A stretch of DNA of 64,000 nt from Marinobacter sp. es.042 (GTDB lineage: Bacteria; Pseudomonadota; Gammaproteobacteria; Pseudomonadales; Oleiphilaceae). The first letter of the stretch is position 1. The number at the start of each line of letters is the position of its first letter. Where the stretch lies: the NCBI RefSeq assembly GCF_900188315.1, contig NZ_LT897781.1, forward strand, positions 2,914,001 through 2,978,000. Direction: 5' to 3'. The position numbers and the translations under genes were made by a program. Shown piece by piece: positions 51,008 to 59,091 of this stretch. A model generated the notes under the pieces. That model saw only the letters and a program-made list of their open reading frames with translations. It had not been told where the DNA came from and made no database searches.

Positions 51008-52429
51008 TTACAGGCCCGCCTGCGCCGCAATGGCTGCGGCAATGGCTGTGGCGATGGATTCCGGGCGGGTTTTGCTGCTGTACTCAAGCAATTGGGGGTT
51101 ACGTTCCACAAAGCCGGTATTGAAGTCAGCGGCCTGGAAATCCGGGTGCTCGAGAATCTGCTTGTAATAGGGGATGGTGGTCTGGACGCCGTAAATGCCC
51201 ATATCCCCGAGAGCACGCCGGGAGCGGGCAATCAGCTCGTCCCAGTCCATGGCCCAGACAATCAGCTTGGCGCACATGGAGTCGTAGTACGGGGGAATCT
51301 CGTAACCGGTATACATATTGGCATCGGTGCGCACGCCCGGACCGCCGGCGGAATAGTAGCGGCTGATGCGGCCGAAACTTGGCAGAAAGCCGTTCTTCGG
51401 ATCTTCGGCGTTGATACGGAACTGGGCAGCAAAGCCCCGGTAGGAAATGTCCTCCTGCTTGAGGCCCAGTGGTTCGCCGGCAGCGATCCGTATCTGCGCC
51501 TTGATGATATCCACCCCGGTGATCTCTTCGGTGATGGTGTGCTCAACCTGAACCCGGGTATTCATCTCCATGAAGTAAAAGCTGCCATCGTGGTCCAGCA
51601 GGAACTCGACAGTGCCGGCATTTACGTAACCACACTGCTTCGCCACCCGTTTGGCCAGATCGCCGATGTATTCGCGCTGACTTTCCTCAAGCTGCGGCGA
51701 CGGCGCCAGTTCAATCAGCTTCTGGTTGCGGCGCTGAATCGAGCAATCCCGCTCGTACAGGTGGACAACGTTGCCATGGGTATCGGCAAGAATCTGGACC
51801 TCGATGTGACGGGGCTCGATGATGCATTTCTCAAGGAACACCTCGGCACTGCCAAAGGCTTTGGTGGCCTCGGAGATTACCCGCTCGAAGTTCTGGCGAA
51901 GCTCTTTTTCATTATCGCACCGGCGAATGCCTCGCCCACCCCCACCGGAGGTGGCCTTCAGCATCACCGGATAGCCGATATCGGCGGCCTGGGTGACGGC
52001 ATCCTCGACATCGGCAAGGTTGCCTTCCGAACCGGGCGTCACCGGGACACCCGCGGCAAGAGCCGTCTGGCGGGCCTGGGTTTTGTCCCCCATGGATGAA
52101 ATCGCATTCGCCGACGGTCCGACGAACGTAATGCCTCGCTGCTCACAAATCGCAGCCAGTTCCGCATTCTCCGACAGGAAACCATAGCCGGGATGCAGTG
52201 CATCGCAGCCGGTTTCCACCGCCATATTCACAATATGGTGGGGGTTCAGGTATCCCGACAGGGGGTCCTTGCTGATCTGATAAGCTTCGTCGGCCTTCTT
52301 GACGTGCAGGGAGTACTCGTCAGCCTCCGAATGAATAGCGACCGAGCGGATGCCCAGTTCGCTGCAGGCCCGGGCAATCCTGACCGCAATCTCTCCGCGA
52401 TTGGCGATCAGCAGCTTCCGAATAGCCAT
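51008..52429 (-). CDS. Pyruvate carboxylase subunit A (biotin carboxylase)
   Basis: 473 residues. The ATP-grasp fold shows RKLLIANRGEIAVRIARACS at the start, HPGYGFLSENAELA, the glycine-rich KATSGGGGRGIRR and FYFMEMNTRVQVEHTITEEITG (the latter split as MEMNTRVQVEHT). It carboxylates the biotin on subunit B using ATP and bicarbonate. It resembles AccC, but the adjacent gene encodes the pyruvate carboxyltransferase, not an acetyl-CoA enzyme. Together they make oxaloacetate from pyruvate, useful when growing on fatty acids or lactate. Confidence 0.88.
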   Translation of the reverse strand: MAIRKLLIANRGEIAVRIARACSELGIRSVAIHSEADEYSLHVKKADEAYQISKDPLSGYLNPHHIVNMAVETGCDALHPGYGFLSENAELAAICEQRGITFVGPSANAISSMGDKTQARQTALAAGVPVTPGSEGNLADVEDAVTQAADIGYPVMLKATSGGGGRGIRRCDNEKELRQNFERVISEATKAFGSAEVFLEKCIIEPRHIEVQILADTHGNVVHLYERDCSIQRRNQKLIELAPSPQLEESQREYIGDLAKRVAKQCGYVNAGTVEFLLDHDGSFYFMEMNTRVQVEHTITEEITGVDIIKAQIRIAAGEPLGLKQEDISYRGFAAQFRINAEDPKNGFLPSFGRISRYYSAGGPGVRTDANMYTGYEIPPYYDSMCAKLIVWAMDWDELIARSRRALGDMGIYGVQTTIPYYKQILEHPDFQAADFNTGFVERNPQLLEYSSKTRPESIATAIAAAIAAQAGL

Positions 52430-52477
52430 GGAAAATCCTCCAGGTGATGGAAGTCGTTTAAATCGAAAGGTTGGTTC

Positions 52478-52497
52478 GAAGGGCAGACACGCCCTTC
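52478..52497 (-). terminator. Hairpin after the small secreted protein gene
   Basis: GAAGGGC (52478-52484) and GCCCTTC (52491-52497) form a perfect 7-bp stem around AGACAC. It is 13 nt past the stop of the 103-residue protein on the minus strand. It has no T-run, so a terminator role is tentative. Confidence 0.45.
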
Positions 52498-52510
52498 AGT
52501 CAGCAAAAGC

Positions 52511-52822
52511 TCAGATGCCAGGTGGCGCCTGCGGCAGGACCGGAAAGCTGGCGCAATGCACCACGCCCGAATAGCTCCTGATGCCTGGGAGGGCACCGGC
52601 AGGATAAAGACTGAAATCCCGTGTGCGGTTGCCATGGGAAAGACCTCCCTCCTGACCACCGTCGCATGTCACATCTGACAATAACGGACATAACGCCGAA
52701 TCATAGTACAGAGGGGCTGGCGCAGAGTCCGAAGAATGGGAAGGCGATGAAACCAGGCCCAGTGCCAGAATCATGAACAGGCTTACCGCCTGCGACCAAC
52801 ATTTTTGTTGGGCGTCCTGCAT
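52511..52822 (-). CDS. Small putative secreted protein 1
   Basis: 103 residues; AAAGGA lies five bases before the ATG. The N-terminus has a signal-peptide-like core (AVSLFMILALGLVSSPSHS), and the mature part has three Cys and ends FPVLPQAPPGI. I do not recognise a family. The protein at 53653 also starts with a hydrophobic stretch and ends in YPLLPQGPPFSLV, so the two may be related. It lies in a 550-bp gap that otherwise holds only hairpins. Coding status is moderately supported. Confidence 0.45.
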   Translation of the reverse strand: MQDAQQKCWSQAVSLFMILALGLVSSPSHSSDSAPAPLYYDSALCPLLSDVTCDGGQEGGLSHGNRTRDFSLYPAGALPGIRSYSGVVHCASFPVLPQAPPGI

Positions 52823-52904
52823 GGGCGTCCTTTGATGCGACGAAAGACTTAGGGAGTGTCACGTGATTACAGCATCGATTCAATAAGGTTTTCTGGGTAA
52901 TAAA

Positions 52905-52968
52905 CATCGTTTTTTTCGATGCTCCCCCGGTTCCACGGGAATCATCGGCGCCCCGGGGAACGCCGATG
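52905..52968 (-). terminator. Two hairpins after the CBS protein gene
   Basis: CATCGGCG (52943-52950) pairs with CGCCGATG (52961-52968) around a CCCCGGGGAA loop, 13 nt past the stop. Further on, CATCG and CGATG flank a T6 stretch near 52905-52920, and on the minus strand TTTATT follows. Together they probably end the transcript. Confidence 0.6.
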
Positions 52969-52980
52969 ACAACTACCAGA

Positions 52981-53580
52981 CTAGAAGCCGCCTTTCACCA
53001 CGTGGACGATCTCATAGAACTTGGTTGCCCGATGCTCCAGATCGATCGCCAGGTCCAGCCGCTGCAGAAGCTCTTCCGCACAGACCAGTCCCCGGAGATA
53101 GGAGCGGGAAGGCTGATGCCGGTCGTCATCCAGCACAAGCAGATACCCTTCATGAACTTCACGGAATGTGCTGACCAGGTCGCCCACGGTTGCCGCCCGC
53201 AAATCCTGATAATGGATAGCCGGCAGTTCGCTTATCGGGCGCATGATATCGCGGACCCGAACGTCCTTGAGGGGCACACCCTGTCGATGGGCGACACTCA
53301 TGGCTTTTTCACCGTTCACATCTTCGATAGTCAGAATACCCAGACAATCACCCGCTTTGTCTTCAACAACCTTGAAATATGTATCGGCGAGTTTCATCCA
53401 AAGTCGCGCCTCGGAGGCTGACAAATCCGAACCTAGAACTGGCAGCCTATGTTCGGCAAAGTCGGTCAACATGTGTACCGCCGAATCTTCATTGCCAATA
53501 CGGGACATTGGTTTGGCAGTTGGTAACGCGCGGGTACGAACAAGATCCTGGACAGGCAGGGCATGAAATAAACTGTTCAT
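52981..53580 (-). CDS. CBS-domain protein
   Basis: 199 residues from MNSLFHALPVQDLV, with GAGG before the ATG; an in-frame ATG upstream at 53634 lacks signals. Two CBS motifs: about 10-95 (PMSRIGNEDSAVHMLTDFAE... GILTIEDVNGEKAM) and about 108-180 (VRDIMRPISELPAIHY, LLVLDDDRHQ, YLRGLVCAEELLQRL). The C-terminal LAIDLEHRATKFYEIVHVV is a short helical tail. CBS pairs bind adenine nucleotides such as AMP or ATP and regulate partners; none is fused here. The two flanking genes are small putative secreted proteins. Confidence 0.82.
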   Translation of the reverse strand: MNSLFHALPVQDLVRTRALPTAKPMSRIGNEDSAVHMLTDFAEHRLPVLGSDLSASEARLWMKLADTYFKVVEDKAGDCLGILTIEDVNGEKAMSVAHRQGVPLKDVRVRDIMRPISELPAIHYQDLRAATVGDLVSTFREVHEGYLLVLDDDRHQPSRSYLRGLVCAEELLQRLDLAIDLEHRATKFYEIVHVVKGGF

Positions 53581-53618
53581 AGTAAACCTCGTAAATCTGT
53601 ATCGGGGTCGGATTGACC

Positions 53619-53633
53619 TGTTCTTAAAGAACA
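53619..53633. promoter_or_regulatory. Perfect palindrome TGTTCTT-A-AAGAACA upstream of the CBS gene
   Basis: 7-bp arms around one base, 38 bp before the start codon of the CBS gene and also just after the stop of the small secreted protein gene at 53653. Its position fits an operator for a dimeric regulator. The regulator is unknown. Confidence 0.45.
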
Positions 53634-53652
53634 AAATCCGTCGTTGTCAGAG

Positions 53653-53982
53653 TTAAACGAGGCTGAACGGCGGGCCCTGAGGCAGCAGCGGGTAGCTCAG
53701 CAGCCTGAGTGGTGGCTGGATGAATTCGAGGCTGGCGGAGAAGGCAGCCCGAAAATTCCCCCCGGGGAACAGAAGGGGTGAGGTGATCGAAACCGATGCA
53801 TCCGGCGATGAGGGGTCGCCGGTCCCGTCAACCGAGATCAGCGTAGGCGTTAAGTGATCGTCTAGTTGTGGATCCAGTGCCGGGTGGGTCGAGCCATTGA
53901 GAAACACCACAAACAGGCCCGTGATCAGCACTGCCATGAGGCTGAATTGCAGGGTGCTTCTGTTAATGGAATAACTCGGCAT
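53653..53982 (-). CDS. Small putative secreted or membrane-anchored protein 2
   Basis: 109 residues with a single N-terminal hydrophobic helix (LQFSLMAVLITGLFVVFL), then an acidic, Pro/Ser/Thr-rich part and an amphipathic C-terminus ending LLSYPLLPQGPPFSLV. It could be an uncleaved anchor or a signal peptide. It lies 72 bp before the CBS gene on the same strand. No clear ribosome-binding site precedes the ATG, so the gene is less certain. The C-terminal LPQxPP pattern recalls protein 1 at 52511. Confidence 0.45.
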   Translation of the reverse strand: MPSYSINRSTLQFSLMAVLITGLFVVFLNGSTHPALDPQLDDHLTPTLISVDGTGDPSSPDASVSITSPLLFPGGNFRAAFSASLEFIQPPLRLLSYPLLPQGPPFSLV

Positions 53983-54114
53983 ATTCGGTGTCTGCTGTTG
54001 TTAGCTGAACGACTCGCCTTTTACAAACATATAGGCTTTTGTGCCCAATGCAAGCTCCAAACCGGGTTAAAACTACGCAATGTAATGCCGGGTTCCGGGA
54101 GAAACTCCTTCGGC

Positions 54115-54128
54115 AACGTTCGAACGTT
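54115..54128. promoter_or_regulatory. Perfect 14-bp palindrome upstream of acyl-CoA dehydrogenase pair
   Basis: AACGTTCGAACGTT is fully self-complementary. It lies 140 bp before the first dehydrogenase start and 132 bp before the divergent small gene. A TTGACA hexamer follows near 54183. It would suit a TetR-type or similar dimer. The XRE gene at 56919 is the nearest regulator candidate. Confidence 0.4.
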
Positions 54129-54268
54129 CCTCCAGTTTCAAGCTTTTTGGTTTCGCCTAGCGGTACACGCTTTTGCATTTTTATTGACATATACCCGCCT
54201 TTTCTTCGAATATGGGGATATTCTGCTATGCGGTATATGTTTTCGCTTTCCAGCAAGAGAGGCTATTC

Positions 54269-55465
54269 ATGAACTTGAATTACACCACCGAGGAGCTCGC
54301 CTTCCGTGATGAGGTCCGCGCGTTCCTGGATAAAAAGCTGCCCGGGGATATTGCCGCCAAGGTCAAGGGGTTCCGCCGGCTATCAAAGGAAGACCACCAA
54401 CGCTGGCAGAAGATTCTCAGCGAACAGGGCTGGTATGCCACCCACTGGCCGGAAGAATACGGCGGAGTGAACTGGAGTCCGGTCCAGAAACACATCTGGG
54501 ATGAAGAATCCTCTCGCTATGGGGCGCCGCGTTCCGTTCCTTTCGGCGTCAACATGGTGGCGCCGGTCATTATCAAATTTGGCACCGAAGAGCAGAAGCA
54601 GAGATACCTGCCAAGAATCCTGAGCGGTGAGGACTGGTGGTGCCAGGGCTATTCCGAGCCGGGGGCCGGTTCAGACCTGGCCTCGCTCAAGACCCGTGCC
54701 GTCCGCGAGGGCGACCATTATATCGTGAATGGCCAGAAAACCTGGACCACCCTGGGCCAGCACGCCAACATGATTTTCTGCCTCGTGCGCACCAACACCG
54801 AAGTGAAGGCCCAGGAAGGCATCTCGTTCCTGCTGATCGACATGGACACCCCGGGCATTACCGTGCGCCCCATCATTACCCTGGATGGTGAGCACGAGGT
54901 GAACGAGGTGTTCTTCGAGGACGTGGAAGTGCCAGCAGAGAACCTGGTGGGCGAGGAAGACAAGGGCTGGACCTACGCCAAATATCTGCTGACCTATGAA
55001 CGCACCGGTCTGGCCGGCATTGGCATTTCCAAGGCCGCACTGCAGCACCTGAAGGAACTGGCCACCCGGCGGGTAAAGAACGGTCGTCCACTGATTGAGG
55101 ATGCGTCGTTTGGCCAGCGTATTGCCCAGGTTGAGATCGATCTGATGGCCGCGGCAATCAGCAATCTGCGCATCATCGCGTCCGTGGAGGGCGGCGGCAT
55201 GCCTGGAGCGGAAAGCTCCATGCTGAAGGTCCGCGGCACCGAAATCCGACAGACCATCAATGATCTGGCCCGCCGGGCCATTGGCCCATATGCGATTCCG
55301 TTCGTGGAAGAGGAACTGGATCTGGACTATGACGGCGACTTCCTGTCGGACGAGAACGCCGCTCCGGTAGCGCCCCAGTACTTTAATAACCGCAAATTAT
55401 CGATTTTCGGTGGGTCCAACGAGATCCAGAAGAACATCGTGTCGAAAATGATACTCGGGCTTTAA
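54269..55465 (+). CDS. Acyl-CoA dehydrogenase, first of a pair
   Basis: 398 residues from MNLNYTTEELAFRDEVR; AGAGG lies six bases before the ATG. Family blocks include WCQGYSEPGAGSDLASLKTRA, DHYIVNGQKTWTTLGQHANM, and the C-terminal FGGSNEIQKNIVSKMILGL. It belongs to the FadE-type subgroup that often works as a heteromer with a second, divergent dehydrogenase; such a gene starts 10 nt downstream. Substrates of these pairs in other bacteria include CoA esters of branched, cyclic or steroid-derived acids. The true substrate here is unknown. Confidence 0.88.
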   Translation: MNLNYTTEELAFRDEVRAFLDKKLPGDIAAKVKGFRRLSKEDHQRWQKILSEQGWYATHWPEEYGGVNWSPVQKHIWDEESSRYGAPRSVPFGVNMVAPVIIKFGTEEQKQRYLPRILSGEDWWCQGYSEPGAGSDLASLKTRAVREGDHYIVNGQKTWTTLGQHANMIFCLVRTNTEVKAQEGISFLLIDMDTPGITVRPIITLDGEHEVNEVFFEDVEVPAENLVGEEDKGWTYAKYLLTYERTGLAGIGISKAALQHLKELATRRVKNGRPLIEDASFGQRIAQVEIDLMAAAISNLRIIASVEGGGMPGAESSMLKVRGTEIRQTINDLARRAIGPYAIPFVEEELDLDYDGDFLSDENAAPVAPQYFNNRKLSIFGGSNEIQKNIVSKMILGL

Positions 55466-55475
55466 GGAGGCGACC

Positions 55476-56621
55476 ATGGATTTCCGACTGAACGAAGAGC
55501 AGCAGATGCTGCAGGACACCGTGGCCCGCCTGGTGCGCGGTGAATACAGTTTTGAAAAGCGCCTGGAGTACAGTGAATCCGAGCTTGGCTTCAGCGCGGA
55601 TTTCTGGAAACAGCTGGGTGAGCTGGGACTGACGGCCGTGCCATTCCCGGAAGAACTTGGGGGCTTTGGCGGAACCGGCGTTGAAGTGCAGAGCGTGATG
55701 ACCGAACTGGGACGCGGCCTTTGCGTAGAGCCCTACCTGCAATCAGTCGTTCTGGGTGGCGGGCTTATCAGCCAGGCCGGCAACAGCGCGCAGCAGGAAC
55801 AGTGGCTTGGCGGCATTGCCAGCGGCGAAGTTCGAGCGGCTGTCGGGCTGCAAGAGCCTCAGAGCTTCTACAACCTGAACGACGTCGACACCCGGGCCGA
55901 GAAGTCTGATGACGGTTACGTGCTGAATGGCCGCAAGGCGGTGGTGATTGGCGGGCATTGTGCCGACGTGCTGGTGGTGTCTGCCCGAACCTCTGGCGAC
56001 AGCCGCGATGCCGAAGGCATCAGCCTGTTCCTGATTCCGGCTGACGCGGAAGGCGTGGAAGGCGTGGAACGCCGGACCTACCCGACGATTGATGGCTCCA
56101 AAGGCTGTGACCTGTTCCTGAACAATGTCCAACTGGGCACCGACGCCCTGCTTGGAGGCGAAGGCAAGGCGGCCGAAGTCATCGAATACCAGAGTGGGCG
56201 CGCTATTTCCGCGCTGTGCGGCGAAGCCGTGGGCGCCATGGAAGTGGCCTGCGACCTCACTCTTGAGTATCTCAAGCAGCGGAAGCAATTTGGCGTGCCC
56301 ATCGGCAAATTCCAGGTGCTACAGCACCGGATGGTCGACATGATGTCCGAGCTGGAACAGGCCCGCTCCATGGCCATCCTGGCCGCGAGTGTTGCCGACG
56401 AGCCCCAGAGCGACGAACGGCGCCGGATTCTCGCTGCCGCCAAGAACGTGATCGGCCGCAGCGGCCAGTTCATCTCTGAACAGGGCATCCAGTCCCATGG
56501 CGGTATCGGCATGACCTGGGAGTACAACTTCGCCCACTATGCCAAGCGCCTGGTGATGATCAATCATCAGCTCGGCGACGACGAATTCCATCTTGAGCGT
56601 TATACAGCGTTGTTAAAGTAA
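55476..56621 (+). CDS. Acyl-CoA dehydrogenase, second of the pair
   Basis: 381 residues, AAGGAGG five bases before the ATG. It has MDFRLNEEQQMLQDTVARLV, the central VNG-like YVLNGRKAVVIGGHCAD, FAD contacts in RKQFGVPIGKFQVLQHRM and GGIGMTWEYNFAHYAKR. It is shorter than its partner and lacks the C-terminal GGSNEIQ-type block, as expected for the non-identical subunit of alpha2-beta2 acyl-CoA dehydrogenases. Tight spacing implies equal synthesis. A weak hairpin follows at 56670. Confidence 0.88.
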   Translation: MDFRLNEEQQMLQDTVARLVRGEYSFEKRLEYSESELGFSADFWKQLGELGLTAVPFPEELGGFGGTGVEVQSVMTELGRGLCVEPYLQSVVLGGGLISQAGNSAQQEQWLGGIASGEVRAAVGLQEPQSFYNLNDVDTRAEKSDDGYVLNGRKAVVIGGHCADVLVVSARTSGDSRDAEGISLFLIPADAEGVEGVERRTYPTIDGSKGCDLFLNNVQLGTDALLGGEGKAAEVIEYQSGRAISALCGEAVGAMEVACDLTLEYLKQRKQFGVPIGKFQVLQHRMVDMMSELEQARSMAILAASVADEPQSDERRRILAAAKNVIGRSGQFISEQGIQSHGGIGMTWEYNFAHYAKRLVMINHQLGDDEFHLERYTALLK

Positions 56622-56669
56622 AACGGATACCGCCACGAAGCGGAGATCCGGGCCCCGCAAACCGATCTG

Positions 56670-56704
56670 CCTCCCCCGTTGACCAGACAGCAAACGGCGG
56701 GAGG
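56670..56704 (+). terminator. Possible hairpin after the dehydrogenase pair
   Basis: CCTCCC-C-CGTT (56670-56680) pairs with AACG-GC-GGGAGG (56693-56704) around a 12-nt loop, with small mismatches and no T-run. It lies 48 nt past the stop in a 297-bp gap where nothing else was found. Confidence 0.4.
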
Positions 56705-56918
56705 CTGATCCTCCTGCCCCCCTATTCTTAAGAGACGAGGAAAACAGGTTACAACCTGAAGCGATAGGAATAGGATAATAACTGACCACTCATTGAGACC
56801 GAGCAGACCGAATTAATGCCTTGAAAGCTTATTTACAAGCGATTTTATGTGCATTTTGAAACTTTGTCTGCTGGGAATTTTGTCTGTAATATCATCGTCT
56901 TGGAAACCGGGGCACGCG

Positions 56919-57317
56919 ATGAGTTTAGGTCAGGCAATCAGGCGTTTAAGAAAAGAGCGGGGGATGACCCTAGCGGATCTGGCAGAGCGCTGTGACTCTC
57001 ATGTTGGCAACCTTTCCCGCATCGAAAGAGACCAGGCAAAACCAAGCCTTGAGCTTCTCTATCGACTTGCCCAAGCATTGAGCCTCTCACTAACTGACAT
57101 TTTCTCGGTCGCTGAGAAAAAACAGCTGGATTCCGAGCAGGTCGCTCTCAATGCGACCTTCATTTCGTTGCTGGAGCAGGATCGTCAGTTGCTTCTGGAA
57201 TTCGCGCAATTGCTCCAGCGCCGGGCTTCCCATCCCATGGGCGCGGTGTATGTCAATCAGGACCCTTTGCCAGCCGATAACGCTGGCCCCGGCGCGACCA
57301 AGGGTGATAAGAAATAA
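56919..57317 (+). CDS. XRE-family helix-turn-helix regulator
   Basis: 132 residues from MSLGQAIRRLRKERGM; a longer frame from 56847 adds a hydrophobic stretch with no support. The Cro/CI helix-turn-helix (about 4-58) has MTLADLAERCDSHVGNLSRIER and KPSLELLYRLAQAL (first quoted only in part: LADLAERCDSHVGNLSRIE). The C-terminal half is helical (LLEQDRQLLLEFAQLLQRR) and probably dimerises. There is no cupin or other ligand domain. It lies between two acyl-CoA gene groups and could control either. No clear ribosome-binding site precedes the ATG. Confidence 0.8.
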   Translation: MSLGQAIRRLRKERGMTLADLAERCDSHVGNLSRIERDQAKPSLELLYRLAQALSLSLTDIFSVAEKKQLDSEQVALNATFISLLEQDRQLLLEFAQLLQRRASHPMGAVYVNQDPLPADNAGPGATKGDKK

Positions 57318-57396
57318 CCGGCAGATTGACCAGGAACTGATAGGCAATGACAACCTGTGAGTGATGCTTCCAAAGATCTCCAGGTATTTGCAACCA

Positions 57397-59061
57397 TCAG
57401 CTCCTTCCTTTCCACTCCTCTTCCTGCAGCGCTCGCCACATCAATTTTCCGGTAGGCGACTTCGGCAACTGGTCGACAAATTCCACGATCGTCGGCACCT
57501 TATAAGCCGCCATCTGCTCCTTGCACCAGTCAGTGATATCTTCTGCCGTGGTGCTGTTTTCCGCCTCAGGGGTGAGCACGATACACGCCTTCACGGTCTC
57601 GCCCCGCTTGGGGTCCGGGGACGAAATGATGCAGACCTCATGGATGGCCGGATGCCGGTACATCAATCCTTCGACTTCTGACGGCCAGACCTTGTACCCC
57701 GAGGCATTGATCATCCGCTTGACCCGATCGACCATGAAGAAATAGCCGTCTTCGTCGTAATAGCCCAGATCACCCGTGCGGAAGAAACGCTTGCCGTCGA
57801 TCTCTACAAACGCCGCCTCGGTTTCCGCCGGTCGGTTCCAGTATCCCTGCGTCACCTGTGGCCCGCTGGAGACGATTTCACCGGTCTCGCCCGGGCCTTT
57901 TTCTTCAAGTGTGTCAACATCGATGATCCGGCTATCGACATCGAAAACGGGAATGCCCAGGCACTGGGATTTCGGGTGGGCATTGGGATTGATATGCGTG
58001 GCTGCCATGGTTTCCGAGAGACCGTAGCCCTCGATATAGTCCAGCCCGGTCATCCGCTTGAGCTTTTCGGCTACGGCAGAGGGCATGGTGGCGCCGCCGC
58101 CGCCAATCATGTTGAGGCTGCTCAGGTCGTACTTGCCAATATCCGGGTTGGAGAGGAAATCCACCGCCATGGTGACGATGTTGGTCCAGCCGGTCACTTT
58201 GTAGCGTTCGATCAGCCGTGATGCGGTGGTCCGGTCCCAGCGGGTCATGATCACCGAGGCCGCACCTGCCGCTATGGGACCATTCATCGAACCGGTCATG
58301 CCGGTGACGTGGAAGAACGGCAGAGTGGCGAGCTGGACGCTGTCCGGCGTGGTCAGGTTCCAGAATATCCGGTGGATAGCCGTGGCCATCACCGACCGGT
58401 GGGTGTGCATACAGCCTTTGGGCGCACCGGTTGTGCCGGAACTGTAGGGAATCACTGCCAGGTCATCCGGTGTGGCCGTGTGAGGGCCCGGCGCGTGTCC
58501 GGCAGCCATGGCCGCTTCCCAGGTAATAACGCCAGGCATATCCCCGGTCCAGGCCGGCGCCGCCACTTCCGCGGGAAGGTCCAGATCTGTCTCGGGATCA
58601 ATGTAGGCGCTATAGGAAGCCACCACCACCTGGTCAAGATTGCTGTCGCCAATCATGGGTGCAATAAAGCCCGCCAGTTCCTGTCCGGCCAGGCAAACCG
58701 AGGCACCGGTATCGGCAATTAAATGCTCTAGCTCTGCCGATCGGTTCATCGGATTGACCGGAATCACTACCGCATCGGCCCGCAGGATGGCGTAATAGGA
58801 GATCACGTACTGGGGAGAGTTCTGCATATAAAGCAGCACCCGATCGCCCTTCTTAACGCCTTGCGACTGAAGGTAGCCCGCCATCATTTCCACCTCTTCA
58901 CTGAGGCGCCGGTATGTTATGGGTGCGTCGTAGAAGATAATGGCGGTATGGTCCGGGTAGCGCCGCGCCGAAATCTCCAGGTTGGTGTAAACACTGGTTT
59001 TCGGAAGCGTCATGGTTTTCGGCAGCTCTTTGGGCCAGACCTTGTAGTGACGATCAAACAT
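57397..59061 (-). CDS. Acyl-CoA synthetase (AMP-forming; LvaE-like by context)
   Basis: 554 residues. Adenylation motifs: YSSGTTGAPKGCMHTH, EGYGLSETMA, RFFRTGDLGYYDEDGYFF and the hinge/catalytic region VDRVKRMINASGYKVWPSEVE, with C-terminal SPTGKLMWRAL holding the catalytic Lys. It activates a carboxylic acid with ATP and CoA. The C-terminal domain is full length, in contrast to the ligase at 4364. It is the last gene of a set with an APH-type kinase, SDR and ACAD11-like enzyme, so the substrate may be a keto or hydroxy acid such as levulinate. That is inferred. Confidence 0.9.
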   Translation of the reverse strand: MFDRHYKVWPKELPKTMTLPKTSVYTNLEISARRYPDHTAIIFYDAPITYRRLSEEVEMMAGYLQSQGVKKGDRVLLYMQNSPQYVISYYAILRADAVVIPVNPMNRSAELEHLIADTGASVCLAGQELAGFIAPMIGDSNLDQVVVASYSAYIDPETDLDLPAEVAAPAWTGDMPGVITWEAAMAAGHAPGPHTATPDDLAVIPYSSGTTGAPKGCMHTHRSVMATAIHRIFWNLTTPDSVQLATLPFFHVTGMTGSMNGPIAAGAASVIMTRWDRTTASRLIERYKVTGWTNIVTMAVDFLSNPDIGKYDLSSLNMIGGGGATMPSAVAEKLKRMTGLDYIEGYGLSETMAATHINPNAHPKSQCLGIPVFDVDSRIIDVDTLEEKGPGETGEIVSSGPQVTQGYWNRPAETEAAFVEIDGKRFFRTGDLGYYDEDGYFFMVDRVKRMINASGYKVWPSEVEGLMYRHPAIHEVCIISSPDPKRGETVKACIVLTPEAENSTTAEDITDWCKEQMAAYKVPTIVEFVDQLPKSPTGKLMWRALQEEEWKGRS

Positions 59062-59091
59062 CTTGTTATTCTCCAGGGTAAATCTGATATC

